Below the pieces are notes generated by a model. That model worked only from the letters and a program-made list of their open reading frames with translations, was not told where the DNA came from and ran no database searches. 64,000 nucleotides of DNA from Flavobacterium sp. KACC 22763 (GTDB lineage: Bacteria; Bacteroidota; Bacteroidia; Flavobacteriales; Flavobacteriaceae), in assembly GCF_028736155.1 (NCBI RefSeq), contig NZ_CP117879.1, positions 4,650,001 through 4,714,000 of the forward strand. Direction: 5' to 3'. This document shows, one piece after another, positions 16,338 through 24,939 of the stretch. Both the position numbers and the translations under genes were made by a program. Each line of letters starts with the position of its first letter. Within the stretch, counting starts at the first letter, position 1.

Positions 16338-17260
16338 AAATCGAATCGGAAATAGAAAAAGTCTCCAGTTTTCAGCATCTCGAAATGCTGGCGAATCAGA
16401 TTGTGGAAGGTTTTATATCGGGAATGCACAAGAGTCCGTTTCATGGATTTTCGGCCGAATTTGCTGAACACAAAGTCTATAACGCTGGAGAAAGCACTAA
16501 ACATATCGACTGGAAATTGTTTGCCAAAACGGATCGTTTGTATACGAAACGCTTTGAGGAAGAAACCAATTTGCGTTGTCATCTGATCGTTGATAATTCG
16601 TCGTCAATGCATTATCCAGAATTAAAATCGAATCAGCCTTTTTATGAAAAGAAGATTGGTTTTGCGGTTTTGGCTTCGGCGGTTTTAATGAATATTTTAA
16701 AGAAACAGCGCGATGCCGTTGGTTTGAGTGTTTTCTCGGATAAATACGAATATTACGCTCCCGAGAAAGGAAGTGATCGCCATCATAGAATGCTTTTGAA
16801 CAAACTGGAAGAATTATTGGTTCAGCCAAAAGTCAAAAAAACGACCGATACGATTACCTATTTGCATCAGATTGCTGAGAAAATGCACCGCCGTTCGATG
16901 ATTATTTTGTTTACCGATATGTTTCAGACCGAAGACGATGAGAAACTATTTAATGCATTACAACATCTAAAACACAACAAACACAAAGTAGTTTTATTTC
17001 ATGTCGTTGATAATGAAACCGAATTGAAGTTTGATTTCGATAACACACCCAGAAAGTTTATCGACTTAGAATCAGGAGAAGAGGTTTCGATTTTTGCTGA
17101 TAATGTAAAAGAGCAATATGAAAAAAGGGTAGAAGCTTATTTTAAAAACTTGGCTTTAACTTGCGCAAAGAACCAAATTAAGTACGTTTCGGTAAATGTG
17201 GGTGATAATTTTGAAAAAATATTGACTACATATTTGGTTGAAAAACAAAACTTTGGATAA
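16334..17260 (+). CDS. DUF58 domain protein
   Basis: A 308-residue soluble protein of the DUF58 family. Family marks are GxxKSPFHGFSAEFAEHKVYNAGES then KHIDWKLFAKTDRLYTKRFEEE (about residues 30-80), followed by a VWA-like core with the MIDAS-type LIVDNSSSMHY (about 88) and LFTDMFQ. DUF58 proteins usually sit beside a MoxR AAA ATPase and VWA membrane proteins and are thought to help assemble or activate periplasmic enzymes. Here neither partner is adjacent; instead it overlaps an M1 peptidase gene by 4 bp, suggesting a link to that enzyme. Confidence 0.85.
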   Translation: MKIESEIEKVSSFQHLEMLANQIVEGFISGMHKSPFHGFSAEFAEHKVYNAGESTKHIDWKLFAKTDRLYTKRFEEETNLRCHLIVDNSSSMHYPELKSNQPFYEKKIGFAVLASAVLMNILKKQRDAVGLSVFSDKYEYYAPEKGSDRHHRMLLNKLEELLVQPKVKKTTDTITYLHQIAEKMHRRSMIILFTDMFQTEDDEKLFNALQHLKHNKHKVVLFHVVDNETELKFDFDNTPRKFIDLESGEEVSIFADNVKEQYEKRVEAYFKNLALTCAKNQIKYVSVNVGDNFEKILTTYLVEKQNFG

Positions 17261-17297
17261 TAATTTAAAAAATAATTTCATTTTTTTTACAAAAACA

Positions 17298-17328
17298 CTT
17301 GCAGAAACGAAATTCTGTTATATCTTTG
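17298..17328 (+). promoter_or_regulatory. Promoter of the first tRNA-Asp
   Basis: CTTG (17298-17301), a 19-bp spacer and TATCTTTG (17321-17328) match the Bacteroidota TTG-N19-TAnnTTTG promoter, about 18 bp before the tRNA. The whole block recurs before the second tRNA-Asp. Confidence 0.8.
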
Positions 17329-17346
17329 CAACCGCAATAACGCAGA

Positions 17347-17420
17347 GGTTTGGTAGTTCAGTTGGTTAGAATACATGCCTGTCACGCATGGGGTCGCGGG
17401 TTCGAGTCCCGTCCAGACCG
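17347..17420 (+). tRNA. tRNA-Asp (GTC), copy 1
   Basis: A 74-nt cloverleaf: acceptor GGTTTGG/CCAGACC, D-arm with AGTTCAGTTGGTTAGA, anticodon loop CTGTCAC in the stem ATGCC/GGCAT-type pairing, and T-arm GCGGGTTCGAGTCCCGT. Anticodon GTC reads Asp codons. The 3' CCA is not encoded. An identical copy follows at 17990. Confidence 0.95.
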
Positions 17421-17431
17421 CAATATTGGGG

Positions 17432-17459
17432 AAGCCTTTCTTAACAGAAAGGCTTTTTT
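17432..17459 (+). terminator. Terminator after tRNA-Asp copy 1
   Basis: AAGCCTTTCT pairs with AGAAAGGCTT around TAAC and runs into a T stretch, 12 bp after the tRNA. Confidence 0.85.
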
Positions 17460-17589
17460 GCCCAAATACGGTATCTAAGATTAGTTGTGTTGTTTTGCTA
17501 CGACTTTGTAACTCGTAGCTGGTTTAGTAGTTAGACCAATGAAAAGCTTTCCACTTTTGTGGATGGCTTTTTTGATTTAAGACCTTTTG

Positions 17590-17840
17590 TAAAGGTAAAT
17601 TCCAAACCCGAAACTTCGGGAAAAACTCCAAATTCCAATTTTATCGTACAGTTTGTCATTTCGACCGAAGGGAGAAATCACACACGTAATTCCAGAAAGA
17701 TTTTACCGCAAAGAGCGCCAAGAATACGCAAAGTTCACAAAGATATTTTTTAAAGAATGCAAAGTCGCAAAGCTATAGTTTAATAAAGCTTTGCTCCAAT
17801 AGTTATTGGGATTCTGCTTTTAACCTTGCGTTCTTTGCGG
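17590..17840. repeat. Mosaic of dispersed repeats between the tRNA-Asp genes
   Basis: This non-coding stretch strings together fragments seen elsewhere in the window: AAATTCCAAA words, CCCGAAACTTCGGG, GTCATTTCGACCGAAGG, and CCGCAAAGAGCGCCAAG ending with the complementary TTCTTTGCGGTTAAG. A 64-codon frame here is repeat sequence, not a gene. Confidence 0.6.
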
Positions 17841-17941
17841 TTAAGTAAAAGAAAGTTCCTACTTTTTAATTAAAACTTGAATTTTTAAAATATTGGAATT
17901 TAACCAATTAAAAAAATGTCTAAATTTTATTTGAAAAAACG

Positions 17942-17972
17942 CTTGCAGAAACGAAAATCTGTTGTATTTTTG
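17942..17972 (+). promoter_or_regulatory. Promoter of the second tRNA-Asp
   Basis: CTTG (17942-17945), a 19-bp spacer and TATTTTTG (17965-17972) repeat the layout of the first tRNA promoter, including the flanking GCAGAAACGAAA and CGCAATAACGCAG words. The tRNA unit was therefore duplicated with its promoter. Confidence 0.8.
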
Positions 17973-17989
17973 CACTCGCAATAACGCAG

Positions 17990-18063
17990 GGTTTGGTAGT
18001 TCAGTTGGTTAGAATACATGCCTGTCACGCATGGGGTCGCGGGTTCGAGTCCCGTCCAGACCG
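17990..18063 (+). tRNA. tRNA-Asp (GTC), copy 2
   Basis: The 74-nt sequence is identical to the copy at 17347 with the same arms and GTC anticodon. It has its own promoter and terminator, so each copy is transcribed separately. Confidence 0.95.
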
Positions 18064-18076
18064 CCTAAGTTTGTAA

Positions 18077-18107
18077 AATGCCTCTCATTACGAGAGGCAT
18101 TTTTTTT
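18077..18107 (+). terminator. Terminator after tRNA-Asp copy 2
   Basis: AATGCCTCTC pairs with GAGAGGCATT around ATTAC and is followed by a long T run. The sequence differs from the first tRNA terminator. Confidence 0.85.
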
Positions 18108-18125
18108 ATATAAACTTTGCTAGGT

Positions 18126-18298
18126 TTAACCGCAAAGACGCTAAAATTTACGCAAAGTTCGCAAAGTTTTTTTAGCCACAGATTATAAAGATTAACACAG
18201 ATTTTTAAAATCCTTGTAATCCTTTTAATCTGTGGCTAAAAATTTTAAGTGCAAAGCTTTGCGAACTTTGCGCTTTTTCCTTGTGTCTTTGCGGTTAA
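18126..18298. repeat. Three nested perfect inverted repeats
   Basis: Outer arms TTAACCGCAAAGAC (18126-18139 and 18285-18298), middle arms CGCAAAGTTCGCAAAG (18151-18166 and 18257-18272) and inner arms TTTAGCCACAGATTA (18171-18185 and 18226-18240) are each exact. They are nested like shells with unmatched spacers between, which looks like palindromes that inserted into one another. Confidence 0.8.
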
Positions 18299-18370
18299 AT
18301 ATTTTTATGTTCCAGTTTTGGAATTTGGAATTTAAAAATTTGGAGTTTATTTCTTTCCTATCTTTATATT

Positions 18371-19192
18371 ATGGAACAATCAACATTCAAAGTAGACAAA
18401 TATTATCTCCATAAAGTAGATGCCGATAAAAAAAGCATTTACTGTCATCATAATATAATGGGAGAATTGCTTGTTCCAACACATAAACATAAAAAAGCGC
18501 AAATGCTATATGCAGAAGGCGATGTAGTTTTTGTAACAACTGAAACAAAATCATATTTTTTACCTGCAAGACATTTTATCTGGATTCCTGCAGGAGTTGA
18601 GCATAGTATCGAACCAAAGTCGGAACATGTGATGATGCGAAATTTGTATTTTCCGGTTGAAAAAGATGAGGACGAATTCTATAAAATAGAGGGTATTTAT
18701 CCAGTAAATAATCTCTTGCTTCAAATGATGATGTTTACCAACCAGTGGAATGGAGATTTGAAAAAGGGAAGTCCGAGTTTTGTCATTGCAAAAGCCATAA
18801 AAGCGATTCTTCCGCAGATATGTCATACCAATTTACCTCTAGAACTTCCTCAGCCTAAAGATAAACGATTGGGAAAAATTCTTCGATATATTGAAAATAA
18901 TTTGGGTGAAACAATTCTCTTTGCTGATGTGGCGCATGAATTTGGCTTTAGTGAACGCTCTCTGTATCGCTTATTTCAGAAAGATCTCAAGATGTCTTTT
19001 ATTCAATATTATACCATTCGAAGAATTCTTAAAGCAATCGAATTGTTATTAGAAAGAAAGCTTTCGGTAAAGGAGGTAGCTCAAGAAGTTGGTTATAATA
19101 GTGTTCCAACCTTTAGTAACACTTTTTTTAAGATTTTAGGCCAAAGACCTTCTGATTATTTAAACGGAGAAGAGATTTTGGAAAGAAAATGA
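18371..19192 (+). CDS. AraC-family transcriptional regulator with cupin sensor domain
   Basis: A 273-residue regulator. The N-terminal part is a cupin-like sensor (HKHKKAQMLYAEGDVVFV; FLPARHFIWIPAGVEHSIEP, residues about 35-80). The C-terminal third holds the two AraC helix-turn-helix units (ILFADVAHEFGFSERSLYRLFQKDL; VKEVAQEVGYNSVPTFSNTFFKILGQRPSDYL). The His-rich cupin suggests a small hydrophobic or drug-like ligand. It lies just upstream of the TolC/HlyD/MFS genes in the same direction (273-bp gap), so it probably controls that efflux system. Confidence 0.9.
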   Translation: MEQSTFKVDKYYLHKVDADKKSIYCHHNIMGELLVPTHKHKKAQMLYAEGDVVFVTTETKSYFLPARHFIWIPAGVEHSIEPKSEHVMMRNLYFPVEKDEDEFYKIEGIYPVNNLLLQMMMFTNQWNGDLKKGSPSFVIAKAIKAILPQICHTNLPLELPQPKDKRLGKILRYIENNLGETILFADVAHEFGFSERSLYRLFQKDLKMSFIQYYTIRRILKAIELLLERKLSVKEVAQEVGYNSVPTFSNTFFKILGQRPSDYLNGEEILERK

Positions 19193-19200
19193 TTTGTTTT

Positions 19201-19283
19201 TTCTCTCGCAGATTTGGCAGATTGTGCAGATTCTTGCTTTAATTCATTAATTATCTGCTTGATCTGCCAAATCTGCGAGAGAA
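19201..19283. repeat. 22-bp perfect inverted repeat, CGCAGATTTGGCAGAT type
   Basis: Arms at 19201-19222 and 19262-19283 are exact complements with core CGCAGATTTGGCAGAT. It follows the araC-type gene and may act as its transcription end, although there is no T run. Confidence 0.7.
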
Positions 19284-19464
19284 ATTAAAAAATAATCACA
19301 ATCAAAATCTATTTTGTAATAAATTGTTTTTCAGTGTTTTAATATAACGTTTTCGGAAAACACGACTTTAACATTTGTCCGAAATGAATATGTTATTGAC
19401 TTTTTAGAATCATCAGCCAAGGAAAAAATGAAGGAACTTTGCAGCATAAATTATTCAAATATTC

Positions 19465-20820
19465 ATGTTCCTTACAAAAACAAACTCTAAAGAAGATTGT
19501 TTTCCCAGAAGCCTATTGATTTTACTAATGGTTTTAGTATTCAATAGTTTACATGCTCAGGAAGTTCATACGGTTTCTTTACAAGAAGCGATGAAACTGG
19601 CGAAGGAAAACAACAAGAAAATCCTTAAATCTCAACTGGAGATTACGCTCGCTGAGCAAAACATCAAAGAAAGAAAAGAACTTAGATTGCCAGATGTACA
19701 ACTTAACGGAATGTACTCTAGAATTACCAACATTACAGAATTTAAAGGAAGTGGTTTCTTAAAAGATAAAGAAGTTACGCCTGCAATTCCTGAAATCTAC
19801 GAGGTAAATTCAACTTTTAAAATGCCAATTTACGTTGGAAACAAGATTAATAACGCGATTAAAATTGCGAATCAGGAAAACGAAATTGCGAAAATAAAAT
19901 CGGAAAAAACAGAAAATGATATTGAACTAGAAGTTGTTGCAAACTATCTGGCAATTTATAAAATGATGGAACTTCAGAAAATATTCGAAGAAAACATTAA
20001 AGAAGAGAAAAGCCGATTGAAAGAAGTGCAATCGCTTCAAAAACATGGAACGGTTACGAAAAACGAAGTTATTCGTGCCGAATTACAGCTTTCAGATCGC
20101 GAATTGAATGCGTTAACTAACTCCAAAAACATTAAAATCGCACTTCACGATCTGAAAACGCTGATCCAGATTCCAGAAAACGAAGAAATTGCGATTGACA
20201 CAACATCGAGTTTGGACGAAATGAATGGCTTAGATCCGTATGATTTTTATATGAATAAAGCTTTGCAAAACGAAGAAATGCGTATTGCTAGTCAGGAGCT
20301 GAATATCAGTAAAACCGAACTCAAAATGGTAAAAGGAAATTATTTACCAAGTGTTCACTTCTTTGGGAATTACGGTTTTTATTATCCAAACTATAAATTC
20401 TTTCCGCCCAATCCGTATCTGTATACTTTAGGACAGGTTGGTATTGAAGCTACTTTTGATCTTTCGTCTTTATATAAAAATAAAACCAAAATGGAGCAGG
20501 CGAACACCAAAATCAAATGGCAGGAAATGCAGAATGAAATTGTAAAAGAGGAAATTCAAGATAAGCTTTATAAAGAGCATACACAGTATCAGGAAATTCT
20601 TGAAAAGTTTGTTGTTGTGGACAAAGCATTGGATTTGGCTGACGAAAATTACCGCATTGTAAAGCTGAAATACTTAAATCAATTGGTTTTAATTACCGAA
20701 ATGGTTGACGCCGATAATGCTTTGCTTCAGGCGAAATACAACAAAATTTCTACACGACTGGATGCGGTTTTAAAACATTACGAACTGCTTCATACGGCCG
20801 GAATGCTTCCGCAGAGCTAG
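19465..20820 (+). CDS. TolC-family outer-membrane efflux protein
   Basis: A 451-residue OMF-family protein with a signal peptide (LLILLMVLVFNSLHAQ). Two repeated long-helix halves follow, each ending in outer-membrane strands (LPDVQLNGMYSRIT; LPSVHFFGNYGFYYPNYKF), with coiled-coil helices such as IKEEKSRLKEVQSLQKHGTV and MEQANTKIKWQEMQNEIV. TolC-like trimers form the exit duct. The HlyD and MFS genes follow (118-bp and 1-bp gaps) to complete a tripartite exporter. Confidence 0.9.
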   Translation: MFLTKTNSKEDCFPRSLLILLMVLVFNSLHAQEVHTVSLQEAMKLAKENNKKILKSQLEITLAEQNIKERKELRLPDVQLNGMYSRITNITEFKGSGFLKDKEVTPAIPEIYEVNSTFKMPIYVGNKINNAIKIANQENEIAKIKSEKTENDIELEVVANYLAIYKMMELQKIFEENIKEEKSRLKEVQSLQKHGTVTKNEVIRAELQLSDRELNALTNSKNIKIALHDLKTLIQIPENEEIAIDTTSSLDEMNGLDPYDFYMNKALQNEEMRIASQELNISKTELKMVKGNYLPSVHFFGNYGFYYPNYKFFPPNPYLYTLGQVGIEATFDLSSLYKNKTKMEQANTKIKWQEMQNEIVKEEIQDKLYKEHTQYQEILEKFVVVDKALDLADENYRIVKLKYLNQLVLITEMVDADNALLQAKYNKISTRLDAVLKHYELLHTAGMLPQS

Positions 20821-20938
20821 ATGGTGAGAGATTAGGCTAAAGCCTTAGAGGAAAGAAGCAAGAAGAAAGACTTGATAGAAGCAAGAAGCAAGAAAAAAGA
20901 CATTTTAGAAAAGAACTAAGTAAAGAGATTAAAGAGAT

Positions 20939-21988
20939 ATGGTTAAGATAAAAAATGAAACTAGAAGAAATAAAACGTTTCATATACTAATAACAATTAT
21001 TGCTTGTACGCTTGTTATAAGTGGTGTTATTTTAGGAATTTGGTTTTATGTGTTCAACAGAAATCACGAAGAAACCAATGATGCTCAGGTTGAGCAATAT
21101 GTAACTCCAATTATGTCGCGTATTACGGGTTATGTGCAGGAAGTTCGTTTTAACGAAAATCAGTTTGTGCATAAAGGAGATACTTTGGTTGTGATTGACA
21201 ATCGTGAATATAAATCAAAATTGAATGTGGCTCTTGCCGATGTTCAAAACGCGCAGCAAAACAGCGTTGTGGCGCAGAAAAATGCTATAAATACTGCAAG
21301 TGCAACAGCAATTAACGAAGCGCAATTAGAAGCCGCAAAATCGAATCTTTGGAAAACTAAATTAGAATACGAAAGATACAAAGCTTTGGTAAGCGAGGAA
21401 GCGGCTACTTCTCAGCAATTAGAGAAAGTAAAGGCGGATTACGAGTCGGCTCAGGCACATTTTCAGGAAATGAAAAATAGAATCCATTCGTCTGCTTTGA
21501 GTACTTCTGTTGCCGAAGCAAATGTTCCGACAACGCAAACCAATATTGCTTCCAAACAAGCTGTTGCAGATAATGCTGCATTATTTCTTTCGTACACCAT
21601 AATTACAGCGCCTTATGATGGTTGGGTTGGAAAACGAACTTTACAGCCAGGACAATTGGTAAAAGAAGGCCAGTCTCTATTGTCAATTGTAAGTAAAGAA
21701 AAATGGATTACGGCCAATTTTAAAGAAACGCAATTGCAATATTTAACCGTTGGGCAAGATGTTGAAATAAAAGCCGATGCTTTGAGCGATAAAACTTTTG
21801 TTGGTACAATTGCCTCTTTATCGCCAGCGAGCGGGGCAAGATTTTCATTGCTTCCTCCAGATAATGCAACGGGTAACTTCGTAAAAATCGAACAAAGAAT
21901 TCCGGTTAGAATTCAGTTGAAGGACAGCGACAAACAAGCCGACTTTTTAAGAGCGGGAATGAATATTACTGTGATCGCAGCACACTAA
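20939..21988 (+). CDS. HlyD/EmrA-family membrane-fusion protein
   Basis: A 349-residue periplasmic adaptor with one N-terminal transmembrane helix (ILITIIACTLVISGVILGIWFYV). The first half-lipoyl motif is AQVEQYVTPIMSRITGYVQEVRFNENQFVHKGDTLVVID, followed by a long coiled coil (about 85-190) and the second half-lipoyl (IITAPYDGWVGKRTLQPGQLVKEGQSLLSIV). The opening NHEETNDAQVE is typical of EmrA-like proteins. It joins the MFS pump to the TolC-like duct, and the pump starts 1 bp after this stop. Confidence 0.9.
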   Translation: MVKIKNETRRNKTFHILITIIACTLVISGVILGIWFYVFNRNHEETNDAQVEQYVTPIMSRITGYVQEVRFNENQFVHKGDTLVVIDNREYKSKLNVALADVQNAQQNSVVAQKNAINTASATAINEAQLEAAKSNLWKTKLEYERYKALVSEEAATSQQLEKVKADYESAQAHFQEMKNRIHSSALSTSVAEANVPTTQTNIASKQAVADNAALFLSYTIITAPYDGWVGKRTLQPGQLVKEGQSLLSIVSKEKWITANFKETQLQYLTVGQDVEIKADALSDKTFVGTIASLSPASGARFSLLPPDNATGNFVKIEQRIPVRIQLKDSDKQADFLRAGMNITVIAAH

Positions 21989-21989
21989 A

Positions 21990-23573
21990 ATGGAAGATAA
22001 AAGTATTTTTAAATCATGGGTTCCAAAATGGGCAATCATTACGATTTTGTTTGTTTGTCTCTTGCATTCCATGATTTTATTGGGAGTTTATACGTCAAAC
22101 GTAACGTATGCGGCAAGTTTTCTGGACATCGAGCCCGAAGATTTGCAGTACGCGATGTGCGTAACGTACGGAACTCTGCTGGCTACAATTCTTATAGAAA
22201 GCCGATTTTCGAGTTTTTTCCCCGCCAAAAATTACCTCATGGGCGTTTATTCCTTAATTGGAGTTACGATTGTGACGTCGGGTTATGTCGATAATTTTGC
22301 GGTTTTTCTATTGCTGAGAGTTGCCGAAGGAATCTTAATGGCGCTTCCTGCCATTACCATCAGACAATTGCTTATTGAGCAGTTTGATTCTAAAAATGCC
22401 ATTATAATTGGTTTTTCCTTTTATTATGGTTCTCTACTGCTGTCAACGCCTTTTATTATGAATATTGCGGTTTGGTTTCTGGATCATTACGACTGGAAAT
22501 ACATGCTGTATGTTTCGGGCGGACTGCAGGTTTTAAATGTCTTTTTAATCTTGGTTACTTTTCGTGGGCACCGAACAACAAAGAAAATCCCGTTGTATCA
22601 AATCGACTGGATGAGCTATTTTTTGGTTTTAACAGCTATTCTTTGCGGTGCCTACTTTTTTGTGTATGCCGAGAAAAAATATTGGTTCGAATCTTCTCAA
22701 ATGGTTTTAATGCTTATTATGGCACTTGTTACAGGAGGTTTGTTCATCTTTAAAGAGCTTTTGGTCAAAAGGCCAACTTTTGATTTTGAAGTTTTTAAAT
22801 ACGCCAATCTTCGAATTGGGTTTTTATTGTTCTTCCTGTTTTACATCAGCAGGGCAACGTTGAGTCTTTGCCATTCGGCGATGTATTCGATTTGGAATTG
22901 GGATCCGTCTCGAGTTGCGGGCGTGCAATACATTAACGGACTCGGAAATATTATCGGATTGGTTTTGGCGGCTTTTTTCTTGATGAAATCGCTTTCAACG
23001 AAAATCATTTTCCTGATTGGCTTTTCGCTAATTGCCTTGTATCACTTTTGGTTTACGTTTCTTTTTGTGCCCGATGTGGCTTTATCAGATATTATTGTTC
23101 CGTACTTTTTGCAGGGCATCGGAGTTGGATTGTTATTTGTTCCGTTGATTTTATTTACCACTTCTTCGGTTCCTGCAAATATGGCGGTTTCTTCAGGAAT
23201 TGTCGGCGTTTCTGGGCGTTTCTGGGGAAGTACGATTGGTTTTTGCGTCATGCAGAATGCAACAGTATTTTTAAACAAAAAGCACTTTTTGAAACTTAGT
23301 CAGTTTGTAACGGACGAAAATCCCGAAGCACAGCAAAACATTGCAAACGCAACGCAGAGTTTTATTGCCAAAGGATATTCGGCAGATAATGCGAATGTTT
23401 TAGCTATGAAAAAGATTTTTGGAAGCATTACAAAACAATCGACTTTATTGGCCGATATGGAGATTTATACCATTGTGGGTTATGGTTTGTTGGTTTTGAT
23501 TATTCTTATTGCGTGTAATCAGCATTTGAGACAGACGATGACTTTGGTTAAAAGTAAGATTTGGATCGGCTAG
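21990..23573 (+). CDS. MFS drug exporter, DHA2/EmrB-like
   Basis: A 527-residue protein with about 14 transmembrane segments, the number for the DHA2 (EmrB) subfamily. The first helix is WAIITILFVCLLHSMILLGV and the last is IYTIVGYGLLVLIILIAC. The N-half motif LLLRVAEGILMALPAITIRQLL and the later SGIVGVSGRFWGSTIGF fit motif C-like gating helices. It is proton-driven export of a drug or metabolite through the adaptor and outer-membrane duct. Substrate unknown. Confidence 0.88.
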   Translation: MEDKSIFKSWVPKWAIITILFVCLLHSMILLGVYTSNVTYAASFLDIEPEDLQYAMCVTYGTLLATILIESRFSSFFPAKNYLMGVYSLIGVTIVTSGYVDNFAVFLLLRVAEGILMALPAITIRQLLIEQFDSKNAIIIGFSFYYGSLLLSTPFIMNIAVWFLDHYDWKYMLYVSGGLQVLNVFLILVTFRGHRTTKKIPLYQIDWMSYFLVLTAILCGAYFFVYAEKKYWFESSQMVLMLIMALVTGGLFIFKELLVKRPTFDFEVFKYANLRIGFLLFFLFYISRATLSLCHSAMYSIWNWDPSRVAGVQYINGLGNIIGLVLAAFFLMKSLSTKIIFLIGFSLIALYHFWFTFLFVPDVALSDIIVPYFLQGIGVGLLFVPLILFTTSSVPANMAVSSGIVGVSGRFWGSTIGFCVMQNATVFLNKKHFLKLSQFVTDENPEAQQNIANATQSFIAKGYSADNANVLAMKKIFGSITKQSTLLADMEIYTIVGYGLLVLIILIACNQHLRQTMTLVKSKIWIG

Positions 23574-23660
23574 AAAGCAAATTCCAATTTTTTAAATTCC
23601 AAATTCCAAAAGGTGCAAAGGTTTATTTTAAAGCCATAGATTATAAAGATTAAAAGGATT

Positions 23661-23771
23661 TTTGTTTCACGCAGATTCAGCAGATTTTGGCAGATTTAAT
23701 TTTTGAGATTTTTAAAAATAAATAATCTGCGCTTTTCTGCTTAAATCTTTTTAAAATCTGCGTGAAACAAA
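23661..23771. repeat. Inverted repeat TTTGTTTCACGCAGATT, with more repeats to 23850
   Basis: Perfect 17-bp arms at 23661-23677 and 23755-23771 enclose about 77 bp. CGACTTCGCGACTTTGCGAG and TCTGCGAAAAATCTCCGTG words follow up to the next gene. There are no ORFs in 23574-23896. Confidence 0.7.
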
Positions 23772-23896
23772 AAAACTTTGCGACTTCGCGACTTTGCGAG
23801 ATTAAAAAAAACTCTTAGCGAATCTCTGCGAAAAATCTCCGTGCAACTCTGCGGAATAACTTATCTTGCAACGGTTAAAAACAACAAAACAAAATT

Positions 23897-24562
23897 ATGA
23901 GCCAGCAATGTGTAATTTTTGATATGGACGGCGTGATTTCGCACACCAATCCGCATCATGTGATCGCTTTTGAAAAGTTTTTCGATAAATATAATATTCC
24001 GTACACGCGAGAAGAATTTGAAGAACATATGTACGGAAAACACAATAGTTATATCATGACGCATTTCTTCAAACGTCCGATTGCGGGAGAAGAATTGATC
24101 AGACTTGAAGATGAAAAAGAAGGAATGTTTCGTGAGATCTACAAAGACAAAGTCGAAACGATTCCGCATTATATGGATTTTTTAAACGAATTAAAATCTC
24201 GCGGTTTCAAAACTGCTGTTGCCACATCGGCGCCGCGTGCGAACTTGGATTTGATTGCAAACGCTTTGAAACTAGGAGAAAAAATGGATTCGATGATGTC
24301 ATCAGAAGATGTTACGTTTCATAAACCAAATCCAGAAGTATATTTAAAATCGGCAGAACGCGTTGGAGTTTCTCCGTCGGATTGTGTGGTTTTTGAAGAT
24401 TCTTTTTCGGGAATTACAGCGGGATTAAATGCCGGAATGAAAGTCGTTGGAGTTTTGAGTACACATACAAAAGAACAGCTTCCGCCATGTGATTTTTATA
24501 TTTATGATTATAGCGAGATTAATGTCGATAAGATAATAGAGATATTAAATCCCAAAAAATAA
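23897..24562 (+). CDS. HAD-family phosphatase, beta-phosphoglucomutase-like
   Basis: A 221-residue HAD hydrolase. Motif I is VIFDMDGVISHT with the nucleophile and acid Asp pair, motif II is the Thr/Ser in AVATSAPRANL, motif III is the Lys in TFHKPNPEVYL, and motif IV is VVFEDSFSGITAGLNAGM. The cap domain (NIPYTREEFEEHMYGKHN) places it in the beta-phosphoglucomutase/phosphatase group. Substrate is probably a small sugar phosphate. It is monocistronic and followed by a repeat cluster. Confidence 0.88.
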   Translation: MSQQCVIFDMDGVISHTNPHHVIAFEKFFDKYNIPYTREEFEEHMYGKHNSYIMTHFFKRPIAGEELIRLEDEKEGMFREIYKDKVETIPHYMDFLNELKSRGFKTAVATSAPRANLDLIANALKLGEKMDSMMSSEDVTFHKPNPEVYLKSAERVGVSPSDCVVFEDSFSGITAGLNAGMKVVGVLSTHTKEQLPPCDFYIYDYSEINVDKIIEILNPKK

Positions 24563-24567
24563 ATTTC

Positions 24568-24645
24568 AAACTTTGCGACTTAGCGTCTTTGCGAGATTAA
24601 TTTTTATACTTATGAATCTCTCGCAAAGTCGCAGAGGCGCAAAGT
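24568..24645. repeat. Imperfect inverted repeat, ACTTTGCGACTTAGCGTC type
   Basis: AAACTTTGCGACTTAGCGTC pairs imperfectly with the later TCGCAGAGGCGCAAAGTTT. It is followed by TTTAGCCACAGATTA, the inner arm of the nested structure at 18126. Confidence 0.6.
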
Positions 24646-24704
24646 TTTTTTTAGCCACAGATTATTAAGATTTTAAGGATTTTCTTCAAAACAACCACAA
24701 AGTA

Positions 24705-24834
24705 TTGTCATTTCGACGAAAGGAGAAATCTCCACAAGTAGCTCCGTAACGAAAAGCTAATCTTTGTCGAGTTTCTTGCGAAGATTTGCTTCGCCTATTC
24801 GCTATCGCTCGAGTCTCGTTCCTCGAAATGACAA
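24705..24834. repeat. Inverted repeat with TTGTCATTTCGA ends
   Basis: TTGTCATTTCGA at 24705-24716 and TCGAAATGACAA at 24823-24834 are exact complements around about 106 bp, a 130-bp element. GACGAAAGGAG words recur at 25524 and 17660. Confidence 0.7.
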
Positions 24835-24878
24835 ACTAGACGGATATGCTTTATGGAATAAGAAAGTTAAATGAATTG

Positions 24879-24907
24879 CCTCCTGCTTTAGCTGGAGGTT
24901 TTTTTTA
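24879..24907 (+). terminator. Hairpin with T run
   Basis: CCTCCTGCTTTAGCTGGAGG followed by eight T. It lies in the non-coding stretch after the HAD gene and just before the end of the convergent XRE gene. Confidence 0.55.
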
Positions 24908-24939
24908 TGTTTTAAAAGAAAAAGGCTTTAGCCGAATTA

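Noticed and set aside
17559..17753. A 64-codon frame between the tRNA-Asp genes
   Set aside because: It is made of dispersed repeat words and has no promoter or family resemblance.
18232..18414. A 60-codon frame before the AraC gene
   Set aside because: It reads through the right half of the nested palindromes and into the araC-type gene.
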